Below, piece after piece: positions 17,703 to 26,977 of a stretch of 64,000 bases of DNA (position 1 is its first letter; every line of letters starts with the position of its first letter). The stretch covers positions 496,001-560,000 of the forward strand of contig NZ_CP097462.1 of the NCBI RefSeq assembly GCF_023559245.1, read 5' to 3'. Origin of the DNA: Sphingomonas sp. KRR8 (GTDB lineage: Bacteria > Pseudomonadota > Alphaproteobacteria > Sphingomonadales > Sphingomonadaceae). Made by a program: the position numbers and the translations under genes. The notes below the pieces were generated by a model. That model did no database searches, was not told the origin of the DNA, and was given only the letters and a program-made list of their open reading frames with translations.

Positions 17703-18335
17703 TTAATGCCTCAGCCAGGCGGTCATGTAGGCCAGCGCCTCCAGTCCCGAGCCGAGGAGCAGCGCGTCAAACGCCAGGCTCAAGACCGCGACCAGGCAGG
17801 CAAACATCAGCAGCAAGCCATCGCGGTAGATGAGCGCAAGACCGAAGACGGCGATCGCTGCGGCGGGGGCGACATGAAACAAGGGGATTGGCACCGCTGC
17901 AATCAGCGCGAGCAGGAAGCAGGTAAGGCCGATTAGGCGCGTCGCCATCGCGCCGGTCAATTGCGGCAGCCGTGGGCGGAACATCCGTTCGATCTTCTGC
18001 TCCACCCACTCGACCTTGCCGACAAGCCGGGCAAGCTCTTTTCTCGAGACACCACGCCGGTCGAGCTTGGACGGAAACCAGGGCGCCGCACGTCCCATCA
18101 CCATCTGCACCGCGATGATCATCAGCGGCAATGCGAAGAAGGCGCTGGTGCCTGGCGGCAGCGGCAACATGTTGATCGCGGCGAAAACCAGCAGCAGTCC
18201 GCCCCAGGCGCGGGCATCCAGCCACTCGGCGAGTTCGGTGAAGCTCAGCTTCTCTGGCGCTTCGGCGATGATCTCATGCAGCTGGCTCGACAGCGGGATT
18301 GGCGCATCGGCGTGCGGATCGTGGTGGGGCAGCAC
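17703..18335 (-). CDS. exoD: ExoD family exopolysaccharide synthesis membrane protein
   Basis: ExoD proteins are small inner-membrane proteins linked in rhizobia to exopolysaccharide production and alkaline tolerance; the biochemical activity is unknown. The 210 residues match the family: an N-terminal soluble part (KLSFTELAEWLDARAWG), membrane segments at about 44-60, 64-82, 133-150 and 155-195, and the conserved INMLPLPPGTSAFFALPL. It is the last gene of secB-murJ-trpS-exoD, 11 bases after trpS. The symbol is by family; a role in exopolysaccharide here is inference. Confidence 0.82.
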   Translation of the reverse strand: MLPHHDPHADAPIPLSSQLHEIIAEAPEKLSFTELAEWLDARAWGGLLLVFAAINMLPLPPGTSAFFALPLMIIAVQMVMGRAAPWFPSKLDRRGVSRKELARLVGKVEWVEQKIERMFRPRLPQLTGAMATRLIGLTCFLLALIAAVPIPLFHVAPAAAIAVFGLALIYRDGLLLMFACLVAVLSLAFDALLLGSGLEALAYMTAWLRH

Positions 18336-18346
18336 GGGTCTTGGCG

Positions 18347-19357
18347 CTATGCGGTCAGGCCGACGGCCGACTTGGCCCGGGCAAGCACCGGGTTCGCCAC
18401 CGCATTCGCCCGGTCGGCACCCTTCGCCAGAATGCGGTCGAGTTCGTCCGGGTGCCTGCGCAGGTCGTCGAGCCGCGATCGCAAGGGCGCGATCAACCCG
18501 ATCAGCGCGTCCGCCAGCGCCGGTTTGAACTTGCCGAAGCCCTGACCGCTAAAGTCAGCGAGCACCGCTTCCACGGAACGGTCCTGGATGGCCGCCATGA
18601 TCCCGACAAGGTTGCGAGCCTCGGGCCGGTCAGCGAGCAGGGCAGGATCCTCGGGCAACGGCTCGGGGTCGGTCCTCGCCTTGCGGATCTTCTGTGCGAT
18701 GAGGTCGTCGTCGTCGGTCAGGTTGATCCGGCTCATGTCAGACGGATCGGACTTGCTCATCTTCGCGCTGCCGTCGCGCAGCGACATCACGCGGGCCGCG
18801 GTGCCGCCACCAATGAACGGCTCGGGAACGGTGAACAGCTCGGTCCGGAAATCGGTGTTGAACTTTATGGCGATGTCGCGGGTCAGTTCGACATGCTGCT
18901 TCTGATCTTCGCCCACCGGAACGTGCGTCGGCAGATAGAGTAGGATGTCTGCCGCCTGCAGCACCGGATAGTCGAACAGCGCAACCGAGGCCCCTTCGCG
19001 ATTCTTGCCCGCCTTGTCCTTCCACTGAGTCATGCGGTTGAGCCAGCCCATGCGGGCGACACCGTTGAAGATCCAGCACAGCTCGGCGTGAGCGGGGACC
19101 GCCGACTGGGCGAACAGCACGGAACGGTCAGGATCGATGCCGCTGGCGATCAGTGCCGCCGCCATCTCGCGGATATTGGCGAGGCGAACCGACGGCTCGA
19201 CATAGTCCGAAAGCGAATGGAGATCGGCGAGGAAGAAGAAGCACTCTGCTTCATCCTGCATCCGCACCCAGCGAAGGATGGCGCCGAGCAGATTGCCGAT
19301 GTGGAGGCCGCCGGTCGGCTGGATTCCGGAAAGGACGCGCATGGTGGGCTCGGTCAT
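18347..19357 (-). CDS. trpS: Tryptophanyl-tRNA synthetase
   Basis: Charges tRNA-Trp. The 336-residue class I synthetase has the HIGN form of the HIGH motif at 19-22 ([11 protein letters not shown]) and KMSKS at 199-203, the usual length for the bacterial enzyme. [13 protein letters not shown] and [16 protein letters not shown] are the substrate-binding segments. The ATG overlaps the murJ stop (ATGA); a second ATG at residue 6 ([11 protein letters not shown]) is an alternative start that would break this coupling. Confidence 0.97.
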   Translation of the reverse strand: MTEPTMRVLSGIQPTGGLHIGNLLGAILRWVRMQDEAECFFFLADLHSLSDYVEPSVRLANIREMAAALIASGIDPDRSVLFAQSAVPAHAELCWIFNGVARMGWLNRMTQWKDKAGKNREGASVALFDYPVLQAADILLYLPTHVPVGEDQKQHVELTRDIAIKFNTDFRTELFTVPEPFIGGGTAARVMSLRDGSAKMSKSDPSDMSRINLTDDDDLIAQKIRKARTDPEPLPEDPALLADRPEARNLVGIMAAIQDRSVEAVLADFSGQGFGKFKPALADALIGLIAPLRSRLDDLRRHPDELDRILAKGADRANAVANPVLARAKSAVGLTA

Positions 19358-20946
19358 GCTTTCGATGATCGGCGGTTAAGGAGGAGCTTGACGTCACCGA
19401 GCACGAAGGCGCCGGTGACAAAGCAGGCAACCGCATAGACCGCTCCGCCCACGGCGACCAGCGTGATCAGCGCGGCATAGCGTTCAATGAGGCGGCCGTT
19501 CAGCCAGGGGTCCAGCAGCTGATCGAAAGCGAAGATCGCAAGCCCCATCAGCACCGCCGCGAGCGCCAGCCGCGGGATGCGGCGCTTCAGTTGAGCGTCG
19601 GCGATGAAGTGGCCGCGGCGGACCAGGGTGACATAAAGGAAGACGACGTTCACCGTCGAGGACAGTGCAGTGGCGAGCGGCGGTCCGACATGGCCGAAAC
19701 CGAATTGCGCCAGCACCGGGATCAGGATGATGTTGGCGATGAGGTTCACCACCACCGACTGGATCGCATAACGGACCGGCGTCCGGGTATCGTGCCGCGC
19801 ATAATAGCCAGGGGTCAGCACCTTCACCAGCACGTAGGACGGGAGCCCGATCGAGAAGCCGGCGAGCGCCCACGAGCAGCGAATGGTGTCGGTCTGGTCG
19901 AAATGACCGTATTGGAACAGGCCGCGCACAATTGGCTCGGCCGCTACCACCAGCGCGACCATGGCCGGAAGGGTGAGGAATAGCGCCAGCTCCATGCCGC
20001 GGTTCTGCGTGTCCATGGCCTTGGCGTCCTCGCCCGCGCTAAGCAGCCGGGAAACGGTCGGCAGCAGGATGGTGCCAAGGGCGATGCCGATCATGCCGAG
20101 AGGCAGCTGGTTCAGCCGATCCGCGTAGTAGATGTACGAGATCGAGCCCTCGCCAAGCAGGTATCCGGACAAAGCAGTCGAAACGACGAGGTTGAGCTGC
20201 ACCGCACCCGCACCGACGGCTGCGGGCAGGATGAGGGTCATCAGCCGCTTGATCTCTGGGTCGACCTTCGGGAGGCGCGGGCGGAGCGACACGCCGGCGC
20301 TTCGGCAGGCGGCGTAGAGCCATGCCAGTTGCATCAGCCCGCCGATCGGTACCGCGATCGCCTGCGCGCGGGCGGTTTCCGCCGGCGTGCCGTGGAAGAC
20401 GAACAGCGCCACGACCATGGCGATATTGAGCAGGATAGGCGCCGCCGCATTGACCCAGAAGCGGTCCAGGGAATTCAGGATGCCACCAAGCAGCGAGGCC
20501 AGGCAGATCAGCATCAGATAGGGGATTGTGATCCGTCCAAGCTGGACCGCGAAGGTGAACTGCTCGGGGCTGGGATGCTGCTTGTGGAAACCAAAACCGG
20601 ACAGCAGATAGGTCACCGGCCAGGCTGCCAGCATCAATATGATCGTCATCGCGGCAAGGAAGGCGAACAACACGGAAAGCGAGCGCTCGGCGAAGTCGAA
20701 CGCTGCGCCACGCCCGCCGCCTTCCTCGGCCAGCTTGCGATTGAACATCGGGATGAACGCCGACGCGAAGGCCCCTTCGGCGAAGAAGGCGCGGAACATG
20801 TTCGGCAGGCGAAAAGCGACCAGGAAGGCGTCCGACGCGAAGTTCGCACCGACGTAGCGGGCTTGCAGGCTGTCCCGGACGAGCGCGAGGATCCTGCTGG
20901 CCAGCGTCAGCCCGCCAATCGTGCCGGTCGCCTTGAAGAGGTTCAT
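19354..20946 (-). CDS. murJ: Lipid II flippase MurJ
   Basis: Moves lipid-linked peptidoglycan precursor across the inner membrane. The 530-residue protein begins [20 protein letters not shown] and has about 14 membrane segments, with the conserved [24 protein letters not shown] near the N-terminus and [10 protein letters not shown] after it. I used the ATG at 20946 because the 29 upstream in-frame codons lie in secB and are not family-like. It starts 4 bases after the secB stop and overlaps trpS by 4 bases. Confidence 0.96.
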   Translation of the reverse strand: MNLFKATGTIGGLTLASRILALVRDSLQARYVGANFASDAFLVAFRLPNMFRAFFAEGAFASAFIPMFNRKLAEEGGGRGAAFDFAERSLSVLFAFLAAMTIILMLAAWPVTYLLSGFGFHKQHPSPEQFTFAVQLGRITIPYLMLICLASLLGGILNSLDRFWVNAAAPILLNIAMVVALFVFHGTPAETARAQAIAVPIGGLMQLAWLYAACRSAGVSLRPRLPKVDPEIKRLMTLILPAAVGAGAVQLNLVVSTALSGYLLGEGSISYIYYADRLNQLPLGMIGIALGTILLPTVSRLLSAGEDAKAMDTQNRGMELALFLTLPAMVALVVAAEPIVRGLFQYGHFDQTDTIRCSWALAGFSIGLPSYVLVKVLTPGYYARHDTRTPVRYAIQSVVVNLIANIILIPVLAQFGFGHVGPPLATALSSTVNVVFLYVTLVRRGHFIADAQLKRRIPRLALAAVLMGLAIFAFDQLLDPWLNGRLIERYAALITLVAVGGAVYAVACFVTGAFVLGDVKLLLNRRSSKA

Positions 20947-20950
20947 TGCC

Positions 20951-21472
20951 CTACTGGACGGTAGGCTCGCCTTGCGCGAGCGCTCCGCCCGCCTGCTCTT
21001 GTTGCTGCATCTGGGCCATGAAGGCGGCGGCAAAGTCGATCGGGTCCAGCATCAGCGGCGGGAAGCCGAGATCCTGGGTCGCCCCGGCGATGATCTGCCG
21101 CGCAAAGGGGAACAGGAGGCGGGGGCCATCGATCAGCAGGAAACCCTGAAGTGCGTCGTCAGGCACGTTGCGGATGGCGAACAGCCCGCCGTAGGAAAGG
21201 TCCACCACGAAGTGAACGCCGCTTTGGCTGCGCGCCGAGGCCTCGATCTTCAGCACCACTTCGTGCAGATCGTCGCCGGCCTTGCTGACGTTGATGTTGA
21301 ACTGCACGTCGAGCTGCGGCTGCTCCTGCCACTGGAAGACCTGCGGGCTGGATGGATTCTCGACCGAGAGGTCCTTGATATATTGCGCCAGCGCCGCGAC
21401 CTGCGGCTGATCGCCCGCGGCCTGCTGCGCGGCGCCGCCGTTGGTGGAGGGGGTGGTGTCCTGCTCGGCCAT
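20951..21472 (-). CDS. secB: Protein-export chaperone SecB
   Basis: Holds secretory precursors unfolded and delivers them to SecA; cytoplasmic tetramer. The 173-residue protein has the core QYIKDLSVENPSSPQVF, the VVLKIEA strand, FVVDLSYGGLFAI and PFARQIIAGATQDLGFPPLML, which are diagnostic. The N-terminal 20 residues and the glutamine-rich C-terminus are variable, as usual. The start is uncertain: ATG at 21472 gives MAEQDTTPS, while ATG at 21493 would add MSRFEPL; neither has a strong ribosome site. It heads the secB-murJ-trpS-exoD operon and is divergent from the Tim44-like gene. Confidence 0.95.
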   Translation of the reverse strand: MAEQDTTPSTNGGAAQQAAGDQPQVAALAQYIKDLSVENPSSPQVFQWQEQPQLDVQFNINVSKAGDDLHEVVLKIEASARSQSGVHFVVDLSYGGLFAIRNVPDDALQGFLLIDGPRLLFPFARQIIAGATQDLGFPPLMLDPIDFAAAFMAQMQQQEQAGGALAQGEPTVQ

Positions 21473-21670
21473 AAGAGGTTCAAACCTTGACATGAATTGC
21501 GGTCGGGCGGTGCCGGCAACGATGCCGGCCCGGCTGGTCAGCGCGACTAGCAGTCGGGTCGGGGCGGCGCAATGCCGCGCCGGAATGCGGCACCGGACAA
21601 AGCCGGGGCTTGGACGGATGCAGCGCAAAGCCTATGTTATGCGTTGACCCTCGCGGAACTGGACCGACCC

Positions 21671-22327
21671 TTGACCTCGATTATCATCCTCGCCCTTGTG
21701 GCTCTGTTCATCGGCCTGCGCCTCTACAGCGTGCTGGGCGAGCGGACGGGTCATGAGCAGCAGCTCACGCTCAAGCCCGCGGAGCAGCAGGACGCCGCCG
21801 CTCCGCCGCGGGCCGCGCCGTCGCCGCTCGCTCCGGCCAATGCTGCCGATCCCACGGGTGATGCCTTTCTTCCCACCGCCGGCCCTGGCGTTCGCGCTAT
21901 CCTGGCCGCGGACAACAGTTTTGACGTGGCCCGCTTCCTTGAAGGAGCTCAGTCGGCCTACCGGATGATCCTCGAGGCGTTCTGGCGCGGTGAACTGGAG
22001 CCCGTGCGCCAGTTTGTCGACCCGGAAGTCTATGCGACCTTCACGCACGCGGTTGCCGAGCGCGAGAGCGCCGGCCACCGGCTGGACAATCGCCTCGTCG
22101 CGATCGAGCATTCGGTGATCGCCGCCGCGTCGCTCGACCGCTCGGTTGCGGTGCTGACCGTGCGCTTCGAAGCGGACATTGCCGCAGTGACCCGCGACCG
22201 TGCCGGTGAGGTGGTTGCAGGCTCGATGTCCGACGCCGTCCAGACCCGCGACAAGTGGACCTTCCGCCGCGATCTCGCCAGCCGCGATCCGAACTGGATC
22301 CTCGTCGAGACCGACGAAGAAGAGTGA
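21671..22327 (+). CDS. Tim44/TimA family membrane-anchored protein
   Basis: Bacterial relatives of mitochondrial Tim44; some bind membrane protein complexes, but the role is not settled. The 218-residue protein has one N-terminal membrane helix (IIILALVALFIGLRLYSVLG), a flexible Pro/Ala-rich linker (about 38-75) and a C-terminal Tim44-like NTF2-fold domain with FLEGAQSAYRMILEAFWRGEL and a final DPNWILVETD. The start is probably TTG at 21671, giving MTSIIILAL; another TTG at 21644 is possible. It overlaps mltA by GTGA. The secB/Tim44/mltA/smr arrangement is typical of alphaproteobacteria. Confidence 0.88.
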   Translation: MTSIIILALVALFIGLRLYSVLGERTGHEQQLTLKPAEQQDAAAPPRAAPSPLAPANAADPTGDAFLPTAGPGVRAILAADNSFDVARFLEGAQSAYRMILEAFWRGELEPVRQFVDPEVYATFTHAVAERESAGHRLDNRLVAIEHSVIAAASLDRSVAVLTVRFEADIAAVTRDRAGEVVAGSMSDAVQTRDKWTFRRDLASRDPNWILVETDEEE

Positions 22328-23556
22328 TCTTCCGTCCACGACTGCTGGTCGCCGCGGGCGCTGCCTTGCTCAGCGCCGCTTGCGCGACACGGCCACCGCT
22401 TCCGCCTGTAAGCTCACCGCCTGTCGTCGTGCCTGCGCCGGCGCCGACTCTGCCATTACCGCCCAGGCCGCCGCGCGCCTCGGCTACGAACGTGAGCCTT
22501 GCCTACTCTCGTCCGCTGGACCCGGCGCAAGCCGAGCGAGCCTTGGCTGCGTTCCGGTTGAGCTGCCCGCAACTTGTCCGCCGGGTCGACACGTCCGGGC
22601 TGACGACTGGCGCGGACTGGGCTCCGCTATGCAGCGAGGCGGCGCTTGTGTCCCCCGGCGGCGCCAAGTCGTTCTTCGAACAGCGTTTCGAGTGGGCCCG
22701 GATCGGCACCGATCCCGCCTTTGCGACCGGCTATTACGAGCCGGAGATCCTCGGCAGCCGAGTGCCGGCGCCGGGATATGCGACACCCATCTATCGCACG
22801 CCGCCCGACTTGGTACGCTGCACCCGCGCCGACGGCCAGACCGGGCGTGGCCGGATCCATCCGCTGACCGGCCAGTGCGTGCTCTACTTCACCCGCGCAG
22901 AGATCGAGGACGGAGCACTGGCGGGCATGGGGCTCGAGCTCGCCTTTGCCGCGGACCCGATCGAGCTGTTCTTTGTCGAGATACAAGGTTCGGGACGGCT
23001 GAGGCTGCCCGACGGCTCGGTGATGCGGATCGGCTATGATGGGCAGAACGGCCGCGACTACATCGCCATTGGCCGCCTGCTTCGCGAGCGCGGCTTGCTT
23101 CCGCCGGGCGGAGCCAACACGGACGCCATCAAGGCATGGATGCGCAGCCAGCCCGACGGTGGCCGGTCGCTGATGCGTGAGAACACCAGCTACATCTTCT
23201 TCAAGGAGCTGACCGGTCCGGGGCCACTTGGAGCATTGGGCGTGCCGGTCACGCCACGCTCGTCCGTGGCAGCCGATCCCTTGTTCATCCCGCTGGGCGC
23301 GCCGGTTTGGCTCAACCTCGATCGCACTGAGGCCAACGGTCTGTGGATTGCCCAAGATACGGGCGGAGCGATCAAGGGCGCCAACCGCGTCGACACGTTC
23401 TGGGGCGCCGGAGAGGACGCGCACGCGCTGGCTGGGGGCATGACCGGCAAGGGCGAGGCGCTGCTGCTGCTGCCGCGTGGAACCGTGTCCCGGGTCCAGG
23501 CGGCACAGGCTGCCGCAGCCGCGGGGGCGGTGGTCAGTGCGCCAGCTCGACCCTGA
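22324..23556 (+). CDS. mltA: Membrane-bound lytic murein transglycosylase A
   Basis: Cleaves peptidoglycan glycan strands with formation of 1,6-anhydro-muropeptides in the periplasm. The 410-residue protein has a signal sequence with a lipobox-like SAAC (C20), although a serine stands where leucine is usual, then a proline-rich spacer, the MltA domain (FATGYYEPEILGSR, DPIELFFVEIQGSG, GYDGQNGRDYIAIG) and the 3D domain (DPLFIPLGAPVWLN, IAQDTGGAIKGANRVD) with its catalytic-site aspartates. Start is GTG at 22324, overlapping the Tim44-like stop; the end overlaps the smr start by 20 bases. Confidence 0.94.
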   Translation: MIFRPRLLVAAGAALLSAACATRPPLPPVSSPPVVVPAPAPTLPLPPRPPRASATNVSLAYSRPLDPAQAERALAAFRLSCPQLVRRVDTSGLTTGADWAPLCSEAALVSPGGAKSFFEQRFEWARIGTDPAFATGYYEPEILGSRVPAPGYATPIYRTPPDLVRCTRADGQTGRGRIHPLTGQCVLYFTRAEIEDGALAGMGLELAFAADPIELFFVEIQGSGRLRLPDGSVMRIGYDGQNGRDYIAIGRLLRERGLLPPGGANTDAIKAWMRSQPDGGRSLMRENTSYIFFKELTGPGPLGALGVPVTPRSSVAADPLFIPLGAPVWLNLDRTEANGLWIAQDTGGAIKGANRVDTFWGAGEDAHALAGGMTGKGEALLLLPRGTVSRVQAAQAAAAAGAVVSAPARP

Positions 23557-24079
23557 CGAAGCGGAACTCTGGTCGCGAGTGACCGCGACGATCAGGCCCT
23601 TGAGCCGCGAGCCATTGAAGCCAGCATCTCCCGCCCCGGTCGCCGCTTCGCAGCCGGCGCCCGTTCAAGCACCGTTGCCAAAGGTGAGGGGGCGAGTCCC
23701 CCCGATGCGCACGCCGCCGCCCGTGAGCAGCGGACGCCCCACGGTGCATGGCAACCTCGACAGCCATTGGGAACGGCGGTTGCGCGGCGGGACAATCGCT
23801 GTCGACCGTACGCTCGACCTCCACGGCTACTCGTTGGACGCCGCCTGGGAGGCAATCGATCGCGTCATCGAACAGGCCATCGGAGCCGGCGACCGGGTTG
23901 TCCTGCTGGTCACGGGTCATCATCGCCCGGGTGAGCCTCCAGTCCAACGCGGCAAGATCCGCGCTGCCGTGCACGACTGGTTGGCCGTGTCTCGCCACGC
24001 CGACCGGATCGCTGCCGTCCGAAGCGCCCATCGACGGCACGGAGGCGGTGGCAGCCTTTACCTCATCCTTCGCCGCTGA
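23537..24079 (+). CDS. smrA: Smr-domain protein
   Basis: Smr domains nick or cleave nucleic acid, and Smr proteins act in ribosome-collision rescue in several bacteria. The 180-residue protein has a proline-rich N-terminal half (about 25-68) and a C-terminal Smr domain with DLHGYSLDAAW (DLHG at 94-97), a glycine turn LLVTGHHRPGEP and IRAAVHDWL. The usual TG(K/R)G turn is TGHH here. Start is GTG at 23537, giving MRQLDPDEAELWSRV, the common start in alphaproteobacteria, within the last 20 bases of mltA. The symbol is a family-level choice. Confidence 0.88.
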   Translation: MRQLDPDEAELWSRVTATIRPLSREPLKPASPAPVAASQPAPVQAPLPKVRGRVPPMRTPPPVSSGRPTVHGNLDSHWERRLRGGTIAVDRTLDLHGYSLDAAWEAIDRVIEQAIGAGDRVVLLVTGHHRPGEPPVQRGKIRAAVHDWLAVSRHADRIAAVRSAHRRHGGGGSLYLILRR

Positions 24080-24132
24080 GCCTTCATTCTCTCACGGTTT
24101 CTTAACGCTGCCCGTTTACGTCCCGTGGTCCG

Positions 24133-25821
24133 ATGGGCATGCAAGACGGCACCAGGCAGAAGTTGAGCAACGTGGTCCTGTCCGCTGGGGCAGGCCTTGC
24201 GTCGTTCATCTTTACGCTATTCGCCTTCCTGTTTCTGTCCCAGGTCGACGAGAAGATCGTCGCCAGTCTCGTCGCTGGAATGTTCTGCCTGCTGGTCAGC
24301 TACATCGCGGCAGAGCGTCCCAACAGTGAAAGCGCCCGCGCACTCGCCACGCTGCGCGACCGCCTGCTGGCGGTGGAGGAAGGGGACCTGACCTCGCCTG
24401 TTCCGGCGGTCGTCGGCGAGGTTCATCCCAAGCTTGCGTCCGCGGTCGATCGCCTGTTCGCGGAGGTGCGCGCCTCGATCGAGAATGCCCATGCGCTGGG
24501 CATGTATGACCCGGTGACCTCGCTGCCGAACCGACTGAATTTCCGCGCGGAGGCCGAACGTCTGGTCAATGGAATGTCCGCGACCGGCATGGCAGCGCTG
24601 CTGTTTGTCGATCTCGACCGGTTCAAGATGGTCAATGACAGTCTTGGCCATGCGCGTGGCGACCAGCTTCTCGTGATGGTGGCCAATCGGCTCAGGGTCG
24701 TCGTGAATGGCGAGTGCAAACCGGGTGGATCGCGCGCGCTCGTCGCCCGCCTGGCGGGGGACGAGTTCACGCTGCTGTTCTCCGATGTGTCCGGAACGGC
24801 CGAAGCCGAGCGGCTTGCGCGCCGTGTCGTGCTTGCCATCGGCGAGCCTTTCGAAATGCATGGACACAGCGTCGACATCGGCGCGTCGGTCGGCGTCGCC
24901 ATGTCACCGGAGCACGGCGTCGGGATCGAGGCGCTGATGCGCTCGGCCGACATCGCCATGTACCGGGCCAAGAATCGCGGTGGAAACCAGCACTGCCTGT
25001 TCAGCGATGAGCTGGCGGCGGAATACAACAGCAAGATTGCGACGGAAAAGGCGCTGACCGAAGCGGTGCAGCGGGGGGAATTCCTCCTCGCCTTGCAGCC
25101 GCAGCTCAGCCTGATGACCGGCGAGATTACGGGCGCGGAGGCGTTGCTGCGCTGGAACCATCCCACCGAAGGGATGCGCGCGCCCGGTACGTTCATCAGC
25201 ATCGCCGAGCAGACGGGCATCATTGGCGAGATCGGCGACTGGGTAGTGGCGGAGGTCGCCGCGCTGGTTGCTTCTTGGAATGAAAGCGGCGCGCGCAAGA
25301 AGAGGCTCGCATTCAACGTCAGTCCGCGCCAGCTTGATCGAACCGACTTCATCACGAGGCTCCGGCAGACCTTCGCCGACGCCGGAGTTCCGCTATCGCA
25401 GATCGAGCTGGAGTTCACCGAATCAGCAGCAATGGAATGCTCGGACGCCGTGATGCGGGAGATCGCCGCATTGCGCGCGGATGGGGCAACGATCGCGCTT
25501 GATGATTTCGGAACCGGCTATTCCAACATTGCGCGCTTGCGAAACCTGCCGATCGACCGGGTCAAGCTCGATCCCTCTCTGATTGCGGAGATCGAGACCT
25601 GCGAAAAGGCTCGGGTCATCGTTCAGGCCGTGGTTCACCTCGTGAAGGGCGTCGGCTGCGAAGTGGTTGCGGAGGCGGTCGAAACCGTCGCTCAGGCGGA
25701 CATTCTTCGGGCCATGGGCTGCGAGACCGTTCAGGGATTTGTTTTCGCCCAGCCGATGTTCGAAACCGAGTTCGTCGCCTGGGCGCGCGGCGGCGAGCGG
25801 GGCCTGCGCGGCGCCGCTTAG
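24133..25821 (+). CDS. Membrane-anchored GGDEF-EAL cyclic-di-GMP enzyme
   Basis: Makes and/or breaks cyclic-di-GMP. The 562-residue protein has two membrane helices (about 14-36 and 41-60), a short HAMP-like linker with LRDRLLAVEEGDLTSPV, a GGDEF domain (about 125-285) with AGDEF at 208-212, and an EAL domain (about 300-550) with EAL at 336-338, NVSPRQ, LEFTES, DDFGTGYSN, KLDPSL, AEAVET and QGFVFAQP, so the phosphodiesterase residues look complete. No RxxD inhibitory site precedes AGDEF. There is no sensory domain outside the membrane. Whether it acts as cyclase, phosphodiesterase or both cannot be told. Its stop overlaps that of convergent dapE. Confidence 0.93.
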   Translation: MGMQDGTRQKLSNVVLSAGAGLASFIFTLFAFLFLSQVDEKIVASLVAGMFCLLVSYIAAERPNSESARALATLRDRLLAVEEGDLTSPVPAVVGEVHPKLASAVDRLFAEVRASIENAHALGMYDPVTSLPNRLNFRAEAERLVNGMSATGMAALLFVDLDRFKMVNDSLGHARGDQLLVMVANRLRVVVNGECKPGGSRALVARLAGDEFTLLFSDVSGTAEAERLARRVVLAIGEPFEMHGHSVDIGASVGVAMSPEHGVGIEALMRSADIAMYRAKNRGGNQHCLFSDELAAEYNSKIATEKALTEAVQRGEFLLALQPQLSLMTGEITGAEALLRWNHPTEGMRAPGTFISIAEQTGIIGEIGDWVVAEVAALVASWNESGARKKRLAFNVSPRQLDRTDFITRLRQTFADAGVPLSQIELEFTESAAMECSDAVMREIAALRADGATIALDDFGTGYSNIARLRNLPIDRVKLDPSLIAEIETCEKARVIVQAVVHLVKGVGCEVVAEAVETVAQADILRAMGCETVQGFVFAQPMFETEFVAWARGGERGLRGAA

Positions 25822-26948
25822 CCGACCAGCCGGGCGACGATCCGCCTGTAGATCCGGGCGAGAGACCGGATGTCCTCCACCGCCGCACTCTCGTCCAACT
25901 TGTGCATGGTCGCATTCGGCAGGCCGAAATCGAGCACTGGGCAAAGCTGGATGAGGAAGCGCCCATCCGACGTGCCGCCGCTGGTCGATAATGCCGGTGC
26001 AGCGCCGGTCTCTTCCGTAATGGCATCGGCCACGAGGTCGTAGAGCTCGCCCGGCGGCGTCAGGAAGGCTTCGCCAGAGATCCGCGCCTTCACCGTCGCT
26101 TCGGGCGCAATGCCCTTGGCGATTGCGGTGACCCGCTCGACCAGCTCGGACCCCCGCTGCAGGTTGTTGAAGCGGATGTTCAGCTGGGCGGTCGCCTCGC
26201 CCGGGATGACGTTGCTGGCCTGCGTCGGCGTTGCAAGTCCGGTGAACTCAAGATTGGAGGGCGGAAATTGCGCCGTGCCGTCGTCGAGGTGGAGCGCGTC
26301 CAGCGCCGCCACGATCCGCGCGAGCTTGCCCACGGGATTGTCCGCCTTGTGAGGATAAGCGACGTGTCCCTGAGTGCCCGGCACCGTCAGCCACATGTTG
26401 ACCGATCCGCGTCGGCCGATCTTGACGGTGTCGCCAAGTCTTTGCTCGCTGGTCGGCTCGCCGATCAGGATCATGTCGGGGCGGATACCCCGCTCATTCA
26501 ACCAATTGATGATCCGGGGCGTGCCGTAGGTGGCATAACCTTCCTCATCTCCGGTGATGAGAAAGGAGAGGGTGCCCCGCCGCTGCTCGACGGAAGCGAC
26601 GGCGGCTACGAAAGACGCGATCGCGCTCTTCATGTCGTTGGCGCCGCGGCCGATCAGCCGGCTGTCCTCTATCCGCGCCTGGAAAGGATCGCCGCTCCAG
26701 CCTTCGCCCGGCGGGACGACGTCGAGGTGGCCGGCAAAGCCGAAATGCGGGCCGGGTCCGGCCGAACGGATGGCGACCATGTTCTCGGTCGGGCCGTCGG
26801 GCGCTTCCCCCAAAGTGAACCGGTGAACGGTAAAGCCCAGCGCCTCCAGCGCTTCCCCCAGCACGTCGAACACGGCGCCGCTTGCGGGGGTAACGGACGG
26901 CGTGGAAATGAGCTTGGCGGCGAGGTCGACCGGGTCGATAGTCAGCAT
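25818..26948 (-). CDS. dapE: Succinyl-diaminopimelate desuccinylase
   Basis: Removes succinate from N-succinyl-L,L-diaminopimelate in lysine and peptidoglycan precursor synthesis; dinuclear zinc enzyme of the M20 family. The 376-residue protein has the metal and catalytic motifs GHLDVVPPG, GRGANDMKS, TGDEEG, GEPTS and a C-terminal MHKLDE histidine, plus STSGGTSDGRF, characteristic of DapE rather than ArgE. The length is typical. It converges on the GGDEF-EAL gene with a 4-base TTAG overlap and is divergent from the cupin gene across 29 bases. Confidence 0.95.
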   Translation of the reverse strand: MLTIDPVDLAAKLISTPSVTPASGAVFDVLGEALEALGFTVHRFTLGEAPDGPTENMVAIRSAGPGPHFGFAGHLDVVPPGEGWSGDPFQARIEDSRLIGRGANDMKSAIASFVAAVASVEQRRGTLSFLITGDEEGYATYGTPRIINWLNERGIRPDMILIGEPTSEQRLGDTVKIGRRGSVNMWLTVPGTQGHVAYPHKADNPVGKLARIVAALDALHLDDGTAQFPPSNLEFTGLATPTQASNVIPGEATAQLNIRFNNLQRGSELVERVTAIAKGIAPEATVKARISGEAFLTPPGELYDLVADAITEETGAAPALSTSGGTSDGRFLIQLCPVLDFGLPNATMHKLDESAAVEDIRSLARIYRRIVARLVG

Positions 26949-26977
26949 GAGTTAGCCGCTAGCACAGGGGAGCCTCG

